From an uncultured Pseudomonadota bacterium (GTDB lineage: Bacteria; Pseudomonadota; Gammaproteobacteria; Methylococcales; Methylomonadaceae), in NCBI GenBank assembly GCA_903953455.1, contig CAJBJW010000404.1:1-16126 (forward strand): a DNA stretch of 16,126 bases, in the 5' to 3' direction. Each line of letters starts with the position of its first letter. Position 1 is the first letter of the stretch. Position numbers and translations under genes: made by a program. This document shows positions 6,627 through 13,410 of this stretch, piece after piece. The notes below the pieces were generated by a model, which was not told the origin of the DNA, made no database searches, and saw only the letters and a program-made list of their open reading frames with translations.

Positions 6627-7367
6627 ATGACGACATTAGCTATTATCGGCGGTACTGGACTTGGTCAACTTGCCGCACTCAACATAACGCACCGTGAAAC
6701 TGTTAGCACCCCTTACGGCAATCCTTCTGCCGATTTTTTAATCGGTGAAATCCATCAAAAACAAGTTGTATTTCTCGCAAGACACGGCAATCCACATACG
6801 ATTCCACCGCATAAAATCAATTATCGCGCTAATGTGTGGGCTCTTAAACATTTAGGTGTTCAAGACATTATTGCCGTTGCCGCAGTTGGCGGAATCACGG
6901 CTGAAATGCAACCCGCGCATATTGCCATTCCAGATCAAATTATCGATTACACCTACGGGCGTGAGCATACTTTTTTTGATGGTAATGATGGTAATGTGAC
7001 CCATATTGATTTCAGTTACCCCTACTGCCAAAAATTGCGAGCTGCATTAATTCATTGCGCCGCGACATTAAATTTAAAAATAAGTCCAATTGGAACGTAC
7101 GGCAGCACACAGGGTCCACGACTTGAATCTGCCGCAGAAATCACGCGTATGGAACGTGATGGTTGCGATCTTGTTGGCATGACAGGGATGCCTGAAGCGG
7201 CATTAGCAAAAGAGATTGGTATCAACTACGCAAGCGTTGCCGTTATTGCAAACTGGGGCGCAGGAAAAACAGCGGGTGAAATCACCATGGCTGAAATTGA
7301 AGAAAATTTACATCACGGCATGGCAAACGCTGGCGCATTACTTCAATCTTTTATTTCCACCTATTAA
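6627..7367 (+). CDS. S-methyl-5'-thioinosine phosphorylase (MTIP)
   Basis: The protein has 246 residues of the purine nucleoside phosphorylase/MTAP family. It opens with AIIGGTGL and has FLARHG.PH..PPH.(I/V)NYRAN.WALK, IDYTYGREHTFF, THIDFS.PY, TQGPRLE and MTGMPEAALA, all as in Pseudomonas aeruginosa PA3004, a characterised MTIP. The base-selecting position holds Asn209 (VIANWGAGKTAG), as in 6-oxopurine-specific MTIP; adenine-specific MTAPs have Asp. The enzyme would cleave methylthioinosine, made by deamination of methylthioadenosine, to hypoxanthine and methylthioribose-1-phosphate, salvaging the by-product of spermidine synthesis; speD is 4 kb away. The deaminase is not in the window. Start is ATG at 6627 with AAGGG about 6 nt upstream. 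Only 3 nt separate it from the DUF455 gene. Confidence 0.92.
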   Translation: MTTLAIIGGTGLGQLAALNITHRETVSTPYGNPSADFLIGEIHQKQVVFLARHGNPHTIPPHKINYRANVWALKHLGVQDIIAVAAVGGITAEMQPAHIAIPDQIIDYTYGREHTFFDGNDGNVTHIDFSYPYCQKLRAALIHCAATLNLKISPIGTYGSTQGPRLESAAEITRMERDGCDLVGMTGMPEAALAKEIGINYASVAVIANWGAGKTAGEITMAEIEENLHHGMANAGALLQSFISTY

Positions 7368-7370
7368 ACC

Positions 7371-8174
7371 GTGACAACTATTTTTCATTACGCTCAAAAA
7401 TGCTTACACGAAAGCAATCTGGACGACTTACTCCGATTAACCCATGAAGCGCAGCGTTATGCCCAAGAAGGTAGGTTAACATTTGATTCATACGACGTAG
7501 TTCGCCCCATCGAACAAGTCAAATTTCCTGATCGCCCGATTCTTCTTGCACCACGTGAAATGCCACGACGAAAACTGACAACACCAGCAGGACTCAACGC
7601 ATTTTTTCATGCGATTGCTCATGTTGAATTTGTAGCGATTTATCTTGCTTGGGATATTATTTATCGTTTCCGTGGTTTACCTGAAGAATTCTACCGTGAT
7701 TGGCTTCGTGTTGCCGATGAAGAATCTCAACATTTTTCATTACTCCGTGCACGGCTCAACACTGCCAATATTGATTATGGCTCATTGCCAGCGCACAGTG
7801 GTTTATGGGATTTAGCTCAAGATACATCGCACGATGTCCTTGTGCGTTTAGCTCTCGTTCCACGTTGCATGGAAGCGCATGGTTTAGACGTGACGCCCCC
7901 GCTTATTGAGAAGTTTAAACAACTCGGTGATGATGACGCTGTGGCCATTTTAACGCGAATTTTAACCGATGAAATTGGTCACGTTGGGCTCGGGTCAAAA
8001 TGGTTTAAGGCCTTGTGTCATGCACAACATTTAGAAAGTGAAAAGCACTATCAAACTTTATTATTAACTTACTACAAGGGTGGCGCGTTAAAAAGTGGCT
8101 TTAATCAAGAATTACGACTAGCCGCTGGATTTTCACAATCTGAATTAGCATGGCTTGAAATACATAGTCATTAA
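7371..8174 (+). CDS. DUF455 ferritin-like (probable di-metal) protein
   Basis: The protein has 267 residues. It matches the DUF455 family, a branch of the ferritin-like four-helix-bundle superfamily. The full set of di-metal ligands can be read off: Glu86 (HVE), Glu118-x-x-His121 (EESQH), Glu169 (CMEAHG) and Glu201-x-x-His204 (DEIGH), in the E...ExxH...E...ExxH order of di-iron/di-manganese enzymes. The catalysed reaction is not known for this family; a MiaE-like hydroxylase or oxidase role is speculative. The start is GTG at 7371, only 3 nt after the phosphorylase stop, so the two are almost certainly cotranscribed. No terminator hairpin is obvious after the stop. Product identity rests on motifs and overall length; I see no truncation. 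Confidence 0.88.
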   Translation: MTTIFHYAQKCLHESNLDDLLRLTHEAQRYAQEGRLTFDSYDVVRPIEQVKFPDRPILLAPREMPRRKLTTPAGLNAFFHAIAHVEFVAIYLAWDIIYRFRGLPEEFYRDWLRVADEESQHFSLLRARLNTANIDYGSLPAHSGLWDLAQDTSHDVLVRLALVPRCMEAHGLDVTPPLIEKFKQLGDDDAVAILTRILTDEIGHVGLGSKWFKALCHAQHLESEKHYQTLLLTYYKGGALKSGFNQELRLAAGFSQSELAWLEIHSH

Positions 8175-8233
8175 AACACACGATTTTAACGATATTTGAT
8201 ACAATTATGATATGATTTTTCGATATGTTATTT

Positions 8234-8259
8234 TTAAGTAGTTTGCGTTGATTACTTAA
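8234..8259. promoter_or_regulatory. Inverted repeat upstream of the QFxDRxxQ gene
   Basis: TTAAGTA (8234-8240) and TACTTAA (8253-8259) form a perfect 7-bp inverted repeat with a 12-nt spacer, in an AT-rich 152-bp gap. Just left of it GATAT recurs three times between 8190 and 8227. Operator or weak hairpin; binding protein unknown. Confidence 0.3.
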
Positions 8260-8326
8260 CATTATTGATAATAAAAAACCTAATTATTCATTTAATTGTT
8301 TAAACCCTTTTATTTTGGTAGATTGC

Positions 8327-8872
8327 ATGGCAAAAAATTCTAGCTCTTTCAGGCCAGACCTCGATTGGACGCAAGTGCGTGAAACCTCAAAACTACTGAA
8401 TTTGTCTGCAGGACAAGTTGATGATTTACTCAATAGAGCTGATGCCTCAGTTGACACATTAACGGATGCATTCACATCAATTGTTGAACACATGCAAACA
8501 ATTTATAATCATCTTGAGATGCTTGAAGATACGCCTAATCGAAATGAAGCACTCAAATGCTGTATGGAAACAAGCGACAAAATTCAAACCTCAATTATCG
8601 CTTTTCAATTCTATGATCGGCTTCAACAAAGCTTGCATCATGTGACATCTAATTTAAAAGGTTTATCTTCTTTAGTTGAAAGTCCAGATCGTTTATATAA
8701 TCCTTTTGAATGGCATAAGTTTCAAATGGAAATTCGTGAGCGCTATACAATGGAATCGGAAAAAGTGATGTTTGATGCCATTCTAGAAGGCAAAACGATT
8801 GAAGAAGCCTTTACAATCAAAGAATCCTCACAACGACAACTAATTGAAGAAAACGATGTTGAATTGTTCTAA
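8327..8872 (+). CDS. Helical protein with QFxDRxxQ motif, possibly CheZ-like
   Basis: I do not recognise this 181-residue protein by family. It is soluble, almost wholly helical and acidic. At residues 94-101 it has QFYDRLQQ inside a long amphipathic helix (SIIAFQFYDRLQQSLHHV). The related pattern (A/L)xQFQDRxxQ occurs in CheZ-type phosphatases and in several chemotaxis-associated helical proteins, where the Asp and Gln act on a response-regulator phosphoryl group; the likeness is short and no chemotaxis gene is in view. Residues 125-165 contain a second conserved-looking block (NPFEWHKFQMEIRERY ... EEAF). A TTG at 8315 would add four residues; I prefer the ATG at 8327, preceded by GGTAG. The lipoprotein gene begins 22 nt after its stop, so they probably share an operon. 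Confidence 0.8.
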   Translation: MAKNSSSFRPDLDWTQVRETSKLLNLSAGQVDDLLNRADASVDTLTDAFTSIVEHMQTIYNHLEMLEDTPNRNEALKCCMETSDKIQTSIIAFQFYDRLQQSLHHVTSNLKGLSSLVESPDRLYNPFEWHKFQMEIRERYTMESEKVMFDAILEGKTIEEAFTIKESSQRQLIEENDVELF

Positions 8873-8894
8873 TACTACGCTCATGCAAGCACCT

Positions 8895-9686
8895 ATGAAA
8901 AAAATAATCTTACTTAGTAGTTGCCTACCTATACTTCTGTCGACAGGCTGTACTGGACTTAATGGCACACAACCTCCAGCGCCTGTATACAGTAGCTTAC
9001 GACCCTACAATGCGCCGGTGCAACCTATTGCATCTTCGCCTGTTGCAGTAGCACCGTCTAAAGTTGATGACGTTGTTCAAGTTCAGACAATTCAAGATTA
9101 CACCCCTGTTATTGAACCGATTGATAAACATATTGAGCCTATCGAACAACCATTGACGGCAATAAAATCTAACGTAAACACCTCGGTTGACGGTGCAATT
9201 CATTCAGCGGATAGTGGAATTCCAAAAATCATTGAAGTACAAGCGCCTTCAAGACCTTTGTTGATGCCAACGCCACCGCAAACAACGGGTATTATTCCAA
9301 AGTTTGAAACACCCACGCCACCACCTGCACCGACTGAATTCAAACCTGCTGAATCCACAACCTCAATGTCGCCAGCAGTCAGTGCGTTATTAGCAACGGC
9401 CAATCAAAATACTAAAGCAGGTGATATGGAATCAGCTGCTGCAGCAATTGAGCGAGCAATTCGTATTGAACCTCGAAACGGTGAATTGTTTTATAAACTT
9501 GCCGTACTGCGTCTAAAACAATCTAAACCCGTTTTAGCTGAAGATTTAGCCAAAAAATCTGCACTTCTTGCAGGGAAAGATAATACACTCAAGAAAAACA
9601 GTTGGTTACTTATCGCACACGCGAAAGAAATGCAAGGGGACACCACCGGTGCAACTGAAGCAGAATCTAAAGCAGCTGGATTTTAG
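8895..9686 (+). CDS. Lipoprotein with C-terminal TPR repeats
   Basis: With the ATG at 8895 the product is 263 residues and starts with a lipoprotein signal (MKK, hydrophobic core, then LLSTGC), so Cys19 should be lipidated. The frame is open further upstream to a TTG at 8844, but that would bury the signal behind 17 polar residues and overlap the previous gene, so I reject it. Residues 20-157 are a low-complexity linker rich in Pro, Thr and Val. Residues 158-263 hold tetratricopeptide-like helices: AGDMESAAAAIERAIRIEPRNGELFYKLA is a good TPR, followed by a second around LAEDLAKKSALLAG and a third imperfect one. It probably works as a periplasmic scaffold on the outer membrane. Partners cannot be told from context. 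Ribosome site is weak. Confidence 0.82.
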   Translation: MKKIILLSSCLPILLSTGCTGLNGTQPPAPVYSSLRPYNAPVQPIASSPVAVAPSKVDDVVQVQTIQDYTPVIEPIDKHIEPIEQPLTAIKSNVNTSVDGAIHSADSGIPKIIEVQAPSRPLLMPTPPQTTGIIPKFETPTPPPAPTEFKPAESTTSMSPAVSALLATANQNTKAGDMESAAAAIERAIRIEPRNGELFYKLAVLRLKQSKPVLAEDLAKKSALLAGKDNTLKKNSWLLIAHAKEMQGDTTGATEAESKAAGF

Positions 9687-9689
9687 AAC

Positions 9690-9718
9690 AAAAAAAAGCG
9701 ACTTAAACAAAGTCGCTT
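9690..9718 (-). terminator. Hairpin with T-run facing leftward, before regB
   Basis: AAGCGACTT (9696-9704) pairs perfectly with AAGTCGCTT (9710-9718) around a 5-nt loop. Rightward the hairpin is followed by GAGGTATTAGG, with no T-run, while on the minus strand it is followed by a run of Ts (complement of the A-run at 9690-9697). It looks like an intrinsic terminator for transcription coming from the right, although no minus-strand gene lies there. It may still protect the 3' end of the lipoprotein mRNA. Confidence 0.6.
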
Positions 9719-9826
9719 GAGGTATTAGGAAGGATATAACACAACTTTCTGTATCAGCTACGAAAAAAATAGTGAAGAAATTTCAAAAGTTGGTTCATTC
9801 TATCAACTAACTATAAAAAATAAAAT

Positions 9827-9841
9827 GTGACAAATTGTCGC
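9827..9841. promoter_or_regulatory. RegA-type box-like palindrome upstream of regB
   Basis: GTGACAAATTGTCGC lies in a near-perfect palindrome (9826-9842, TGYGACAA-A-TTGTCRCA form). From memory, the RegR box of Bradyrhizobium is GNG(A/G)C(A/G)TTNNGNCGC; this site fits every defined position except the central TT. It lies 98 bp upstream of the regB start, so autoregulation by RegA is plausible. Confidence 0.4.
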
Positions 9842-9938
9842 ATGCACTCATATTGAAAGGATTAAGACTGTTTAATTTTTAAAATCACCATTACACTATC
9901 CGCAATGTAAAACTTTTTAATACCGGTTGCGGGGCGTT

Positions 9939-11312
9939 GTGTTTTCTTATATTTCTTCAAAATCTGAATTATCCGTACGTCAAAATTTAAAATGGCTGTT
10001 TGTACTGCGTAATTTAATGCTGTTTAGTGAAACTTTTTTAATTTTTGTTTCAATTTATGGTTTGCAAATTCATTTACCTCAACGTGCATTGTGGTGGATT
10101 ATCGCAAGTATTGCAGCCGTAAATATTTATACCTGGCTAAGATTACAAGATCAAACTCCCGTCACCACAATCGAAATCTTTGTCCAACTCGTTTTAGATG
10201 TTATCGCCATTACTGCATTATTATTTCCTACTGGTGGCGCATCTAATCCCATTATTTGGGTTTATTTATTACCATTAATGATTACCGCTATTATGCTACC
10301 CCCTAGCTACGCGTGGTACATGGTCATTCTAACAACATCGATGTACACCATGCTCATGGTCTACAATATCCCCTTGCCCTCAATTGCCCCCCATTTAAAT
10401 CACACTAATGTAAACTATGCTGATGTGTCGCAACAGTTAGATTTAGTCAAACAAGCACATGAAATACATGATAAAAATTATTTCAATTTACATATTTTTG
10501 GTATGTGGTTTGGTTTTGTATTTAGTGCTGGATTAGTGGCGTTTTTTGTTGTTGAACTTGCAAAAACATTAAAAGCGCGTGAACGAAGTTTAGCTGAAGC
10601 TCGAGAAAGTGCATTACGTGATGAGCGTGTTGTGGCGCTTGGGACTTTAGCCGCTAGTGCAGCGCACGATATGGGCACGCCTCTAGGGACCATGGCCATT
10701 ATTACACATGAATTAGCACAAGATTATACTTACTGCAATTCCCCTGATTTGTATGAAAAGATAAGTATTATCCAAGATCAAATTCAACGCTGCAAAGAAG
10801 CGCTCTCTGTCATGTCGGCTTCTGCTGGTGAGATGAGAGCAGAATCGGGTAACGTAATGCTCCTTAGCGACTATTTAGACGATGTTATCAAGCAATGGCG
10901 TACCCACACAGTGACAACAAAACTGAATTTCTTTATTGATAACAACGTCGATTTGGACGCAAAACTCATTGCCGAAAGAACACTCACCCATTCAATTATT
11001 AATATTTTAAACAATGCGGCACAGGCAACTAAACCCGAATTTGGTATTGAATTTCATGCGTCTTGGAATTCACAAACAGCTATCTTTAAGATTTGTGACT
11101 TTGGACATGGTTTTCCAGATAGCATTATTGAATTTGCTGGGCAACAACCCGTGATTAGTCAAAAATACGGATTAGGTGTTGGTTTATTTCTAAGCTATTC
11201 CACTCTGCAACGTCTAGGAGGACAAATTCAACTCACTAACCGCGAAGAAGGTGGTGCACAAGTAACTATTATCCTACCTTTATTACAAAAAGAGATGTCA
11301 AATGAACGATAA
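9939..11312 (+). CDS. regB: Redox sensor histidine kinase RegB/PrrB
   Basis: RegB senses the quinone pool and redox state and phosphorylates RegA. From the GTG at 9939 (G-rich ribosome site just upstream) the protein has 457 residues; a TTG at 9927 would add four. Six membrane helices span about 20-210. The second-to-third loop has GGASNP (99-104), the GGxxNPF ubiquinone-binding signature. The H-box is LGTLAASAAHDMGTPL with His243; RegB proteins normally read HELGTPL, so DM is a mild variant. Cys285 in QIQRCKEAL matches the redox-active Cys265 of Rhodobacter RegB. The kinase domain has the N-box NILNNAAQA, DFGHGFPD and GLGVGLFLSYS. The gene overlaps regA by 11 nt. A RegA-box-like palindrome lies upstream. 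Confidence 0.94.
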   Translation: MFSYISSKSELSVRQNLKWLFVLRNLMLFSETFLIFVSIYGLQIHLPQRALWWIIASIAAVNIYTWLRLQDQTPVTTIEIFVQLVLDVIAITALLFPTGGASNPIIWVYLLPLMITAIMLPPSYAWYMVILTTSMYTMLMVYNIPLPSIAPHLNHTNVNYADVSQQLDLVKQAHEIHDKNYFNLHIFGMWFGFVFSAGLVAFFVVELAKTLKARERSLAEARESALRDERVVALGTLAASAAHDMGTPLGTMAIITHELAQDYTYCNSPDLYEKISIIQDQIQRCKEALSVMSASAGEMRAESGNVMLLSDYLDDVIKQWRTHTVTTKLNFFIDNNVDLDAKLIAERTLTHSIINILNNAAQATKPEFGIEFHASWNSQTAIFKICDFGHGFPDSIIEFAGQQPVISQKYGLGVGLFLSYSTLQRLGGQIQLTNREEGGAQVTIILPLLQKEMSNER

Positions 11313-11838
11313 CCCACGATTATTATTAGTAGATGATGATGAAACATTCTGCTCAGTTTTAAAAAATGCATTAGAAAAACGCCATTACGATGTACTCGTT
11401 GCTTATGATGTTGCAACGGGAATTATTCTTGCTGAACAGGATTTACCTGAATACGCTGTGATTGATTTACGTATTGGTTATGAATCAGGACTTGAGCTTG
11501 TTAAAAAATTGATCTCACTCGATGACAATACACGAATTGTCATGTTAACCGGTTTCGCTAGCATCGCAACCGCTGTTGAAGCCATTAAGTTAGGTGCAAC
11601 GCATTATTTAACTAAACCTGCAAATGCTGATGAAATTTTAGCTGCTCTGCATAAAAACGAGGGTGATTCATCTACTACGATTAGTGATATACCACTTTCT
11701 GTTAAACGCTTAGAATGGGAACATCTTCAACGAGTTTTAATGCAACATGAAGGCAATATTTCCGCTGCAGCGCGCGCCTTAAACATGCACCGGCGTTCAC
11801 TGCAACGTAAACTTGAAAAACGCCCAGTTAGAGACTAA
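11302..11838 (+). CDS. regA: Redox response regulator RegA/PrrA (ActR)
   Basis: The protein has 178 residues, the family's usual length. The receiver has DDD at 11-13, phospho-acceptor Asp55 in YAVIDLRIG, Thr83 and Lys105 in YLTKPAN. The C-terminus is the short Fis-type helix-turn-helix typical of RegA: RLEWEHLQRVLMQHEGNISAAARALNMHRRSLQRKLEKR. RegA controls respiratory, carbon-fixation or nitrogen genes in response to redox signals from RegB. The ATG at 11302 lies inside the 3' end of regB (11-nt overlap), so the two are translationally coupled. In alphaproteobacteria senC/prrC often accompanies this pair; it is absent here. The stop codon overlaps the end of the convergent DUF2797 gene by 4 nt, and no terminator lies between them. 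Confidence 0.95.
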   Translation: MNDNPRLLLVDDDETFCSVLKNALEKRHYDVLVAYDVATGIILAEQDLPEYAVIDLRIGYESGLELVKKLISLDDNTRIVMLTGFASIATAVEAIKLGATHYLTKPANADEILAALHKNEGDSSTTISDIPLSVKRLEWEHLQRVLMQHEGNISAAARALNMHRRSLQRKLEKRPVRD

Positions 11839-12650
11839 ATTGTAGAAAAATTAATTTCATAGCCAGAAAATTTACGTACATTCAAAACACCTCGATCGAA
11901 AATCAAATATTGACCTTTAATGCCTAGCAAAACGCCCGAAACAGAAGGTGTTTTATCAAAATTTAAAGCCGTTACTTTGAGAGGTGGCGTCGGAATTGGA
12001 TAATGCAAATCCACTACCTTTTCTTGCGAAAGAAACTCAATACCACCAGGATTTTGTTGCGCTAAAATCGCTAATTCCTCTTCACAGAGTTTAATCAACC
12101 TATCCCGCTGAGCTATTAAATCAACCGGTTCAATTTGATGTTTTAACATACGTTGCCACTGTGTTTTGTCACTAACATGGCTAGCAATTAACACTTCTAT
12201 TTGCCCAGAAAGCCGACGTGAATTAACCTTAAAAATAGGCAACGCTTGAATTGCCCCTTGATCTATCCAGCGCGTTGGAATCTGCGTGTAGCGAGTAATA
12301 CCCACTTTTAAACCGCTAGTATTCGCTAAATAGACAAAATGCGGCTGAAAACAAAAACTCTCTGCCCAGATTGGTTCGCGGCAAGTGCCTGCATCATAAT
12401 GGCAGGTTTCAGGTTTCATCATACACATGTCGCACTGCGCTAATCGCGCAAAACAAGGATAACAATATCCTTGATTGAAACTTTTTTTCATGAACTGACG
12501 GCAGTGCCCGCAAACTAATCGCCCAGTATGCTCAAGTGTAATCGTTTTACCGAGCATGGGATTGAGCGCAATCACATCGCCATTTAATACTAATTCATAA
12601 CGCACCGAATCCGCGTTATGTGCGACCATTTTTTCTAATCTTCCGTGCAT
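11835..12650 (-). CDS. DUF2797 protein with zinc-type cysteines and a GIY-YIG-like segment
   Basis: The protein has 271 residues and matches the DUF2797 family of unknown function. The N-terminal 45 residues are beta-rich. A cysteine-dense block follows: C47-x-x-C50, C63-x-x-C66, C73-x-x-C76, then C83, C90 and C100, with His104, enough for two zinc sites. Next comes VYLANTSGLKVGITR (106-120) with Arg127, which resembles the VYL...KxGIT...R core of GIY-YIG nucleases of the T5orf172 type; the similarity is my reading by eye. The last 100 residues look like an all-beta extension. The start is ATG at 12650, with an alternative ATG seven codons in. It is divergent from ppa by 80 bp and overlaps the regA stop by 4 nt. 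Confidence 0.85.
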   Translation of the reverse strand: MHGRLEKMVAHNADSVRYELVLNGDVIALNPMLGKTITLEHTGRLVCGHCRQFMKKSFNQGYCYPCFARLAQCDMCMMKPETCHYDAGTCREPIWAESFCFQPHFVYLANTSGLKVGITRYTQIPTRWIDQGAIQALPIFKVNSRRLSGQIEVLIASHVSDKTQWQRMLKHQIEPVDLIAQRDRLIKLCEEELAILAQQNPGGIEFLSQEKVVDLHYPIPTPPLKVTALNFDKTPSVSGVLLGIKGQYLIFDRGVLNVRKFSGYEINFSTI

Positions 12651-12665
12651 TCGTAAGCATCCCCG

Positions 12666-12695
12666 TTAAAAAGCCTTATGTAAGTCTGGTATAAT
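12666..12695 (+). promoter_or_regulatory. Extended -10 promoter for ppa
   Basis: TGGTATAAT (12687-12695) is a perfect extended -10 element. A weaker -35, TTAAAA (12666-12671), lies 18 bp upstream. The predicted start is near 12702, leaving a leader of about 30 nt with AAGGAT (12721-12726) as ribosome site. Confidence 0.8.
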
Positions 12696-12730
12696 GCTAC
12701 CATTTATAAAATTAACCTAAAAGGATAACC

Positions 12731-13279
12731 ATGTCATTTATGAAAGTACAATCAGGCAGAGATGTGCCTCACGATATTAACGTTATTATTGAAATTCCAG
12801 CCTACAGTGACCCTGTAAAATATGAAGTTGATAAAGACACAGGTGCACTTACAGTCGATCGTTTCATGGGCACTGCCATGCAATATCCGACAAATTACGG
12901 CTATATTCCACACAGCCTCTCTGACGATGGCGACCCTGTTGACGTACTTGTAATTAGTCCAGCACCATTATTAAGTGGCTGCGTCATTCGCTGCCGTCCT
13001 ATTGGCGTCTTGAAAATGGTAGATGAAGCAGGAAGTGATGCAAAAGTACTTGCCGTGCCAGTTGAAAAACTCACCCCTTGCTATAAAAAAGTCGCGTCTT
13101 ATGAAGATATTTCAGAAGATAAATTGGCTAAAATTGCGCATTTCTTCCAACACTATAAAGATTTAGAAGAAGGTAAATGGGTAAAAATTGAAGGTTGGTT
13201 TGGTATTGACGAGGCGAAACATGAAATTTTAGAAAGTATCGCACGCTACAATGCCACTGAAGCGAAACCTGAATTTTAA
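12731..13279 (+). CDS. ppa: Inorganic pyrophosphatase (family I, soluble)
   Basis: The enzyme hydrolyses the pyrophosphate released by biosynthetic reactions and so pulls them forward; it is cytosolic and magnesium dependent. The product has 182 residues (E. coli 176), with the metal-binding signature DGDPVDVLV at 66-74. Active-site residues sit one position later than in E. coli: Glu21, Lys30, Arg44, Tyr56, Asp66, Asp68, Asp71, Asp98, Asp103, Lys105, Tyr142 and Lys143. It has the typical IEIPAYSDPVKYEVDKDTG N-terminal block and an intact C-terminus. The gene is monocistronic, with its own strong promoter, an AAGGA ribosome site 6 nt before the ATG and a strong hairpin after the stop. This isolation is normal for a housekeeping gene. 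Confidence 0.98.
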   Translation: MSFMKVQSGRDVPHDINVIIEIPAYSDPVKYEVDKDTGALTVDRFMGTAMQYPTNYGYIPHSLSDDGDPVDVLVISPAPLLSGCVIRCRPIGVLKMVDEAGSDAKVLAVPVEKLTPCYKKVASYEDISEDKLAKIAHFFQHYKDLEEGKWVKIEGWFGIDEAKHEILESIARYNATEAKPEF

Positions 13280-13291
13280 AAAACGTATATT

Positions 13292-13340
13292 AGGTGGTGA
13301 AAACTAAAAAAAATTTTAGTTTTCACCACCTGTATTTTCA
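13292..13340. terminator. Long hairpin terminator between ppa and sensor kinase gene
   Basis: A perfect 18-bp stem (13292-13309 with 13314-13331) closes a 4-nt A loop. Rightward it runs into TGTATTTTC; leftward, a T6 run appears about 10 nt after the stem. It sits 13 bp after the ppa stop and about 80 bp after the end of the kinase gene on the other strand, so it likely ends both transcripts. Confidence 0.85.
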
Positions 13341-13410
13341 AGTATCCACGCATTACTAATTCGAGTTGATTTTCTCAAATTTCCCCATAATTTAGATTAT
13401 AAATCTAATA

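Noticed and set aside
8844..8894. Longer start (TTG) for the TPR lipoprotein
   Set aside because: It would place 17 polar residues before the lipoprotein signal and overlap the upstream gene; the ATG at 8895 gives a standard signal peptide.
13292..13331. The 18-bp perfect inverted repeat as a transposon end or attachment site
   Set aside because: Its position between two convergent gene ends and its small A-loop fit a terminator.
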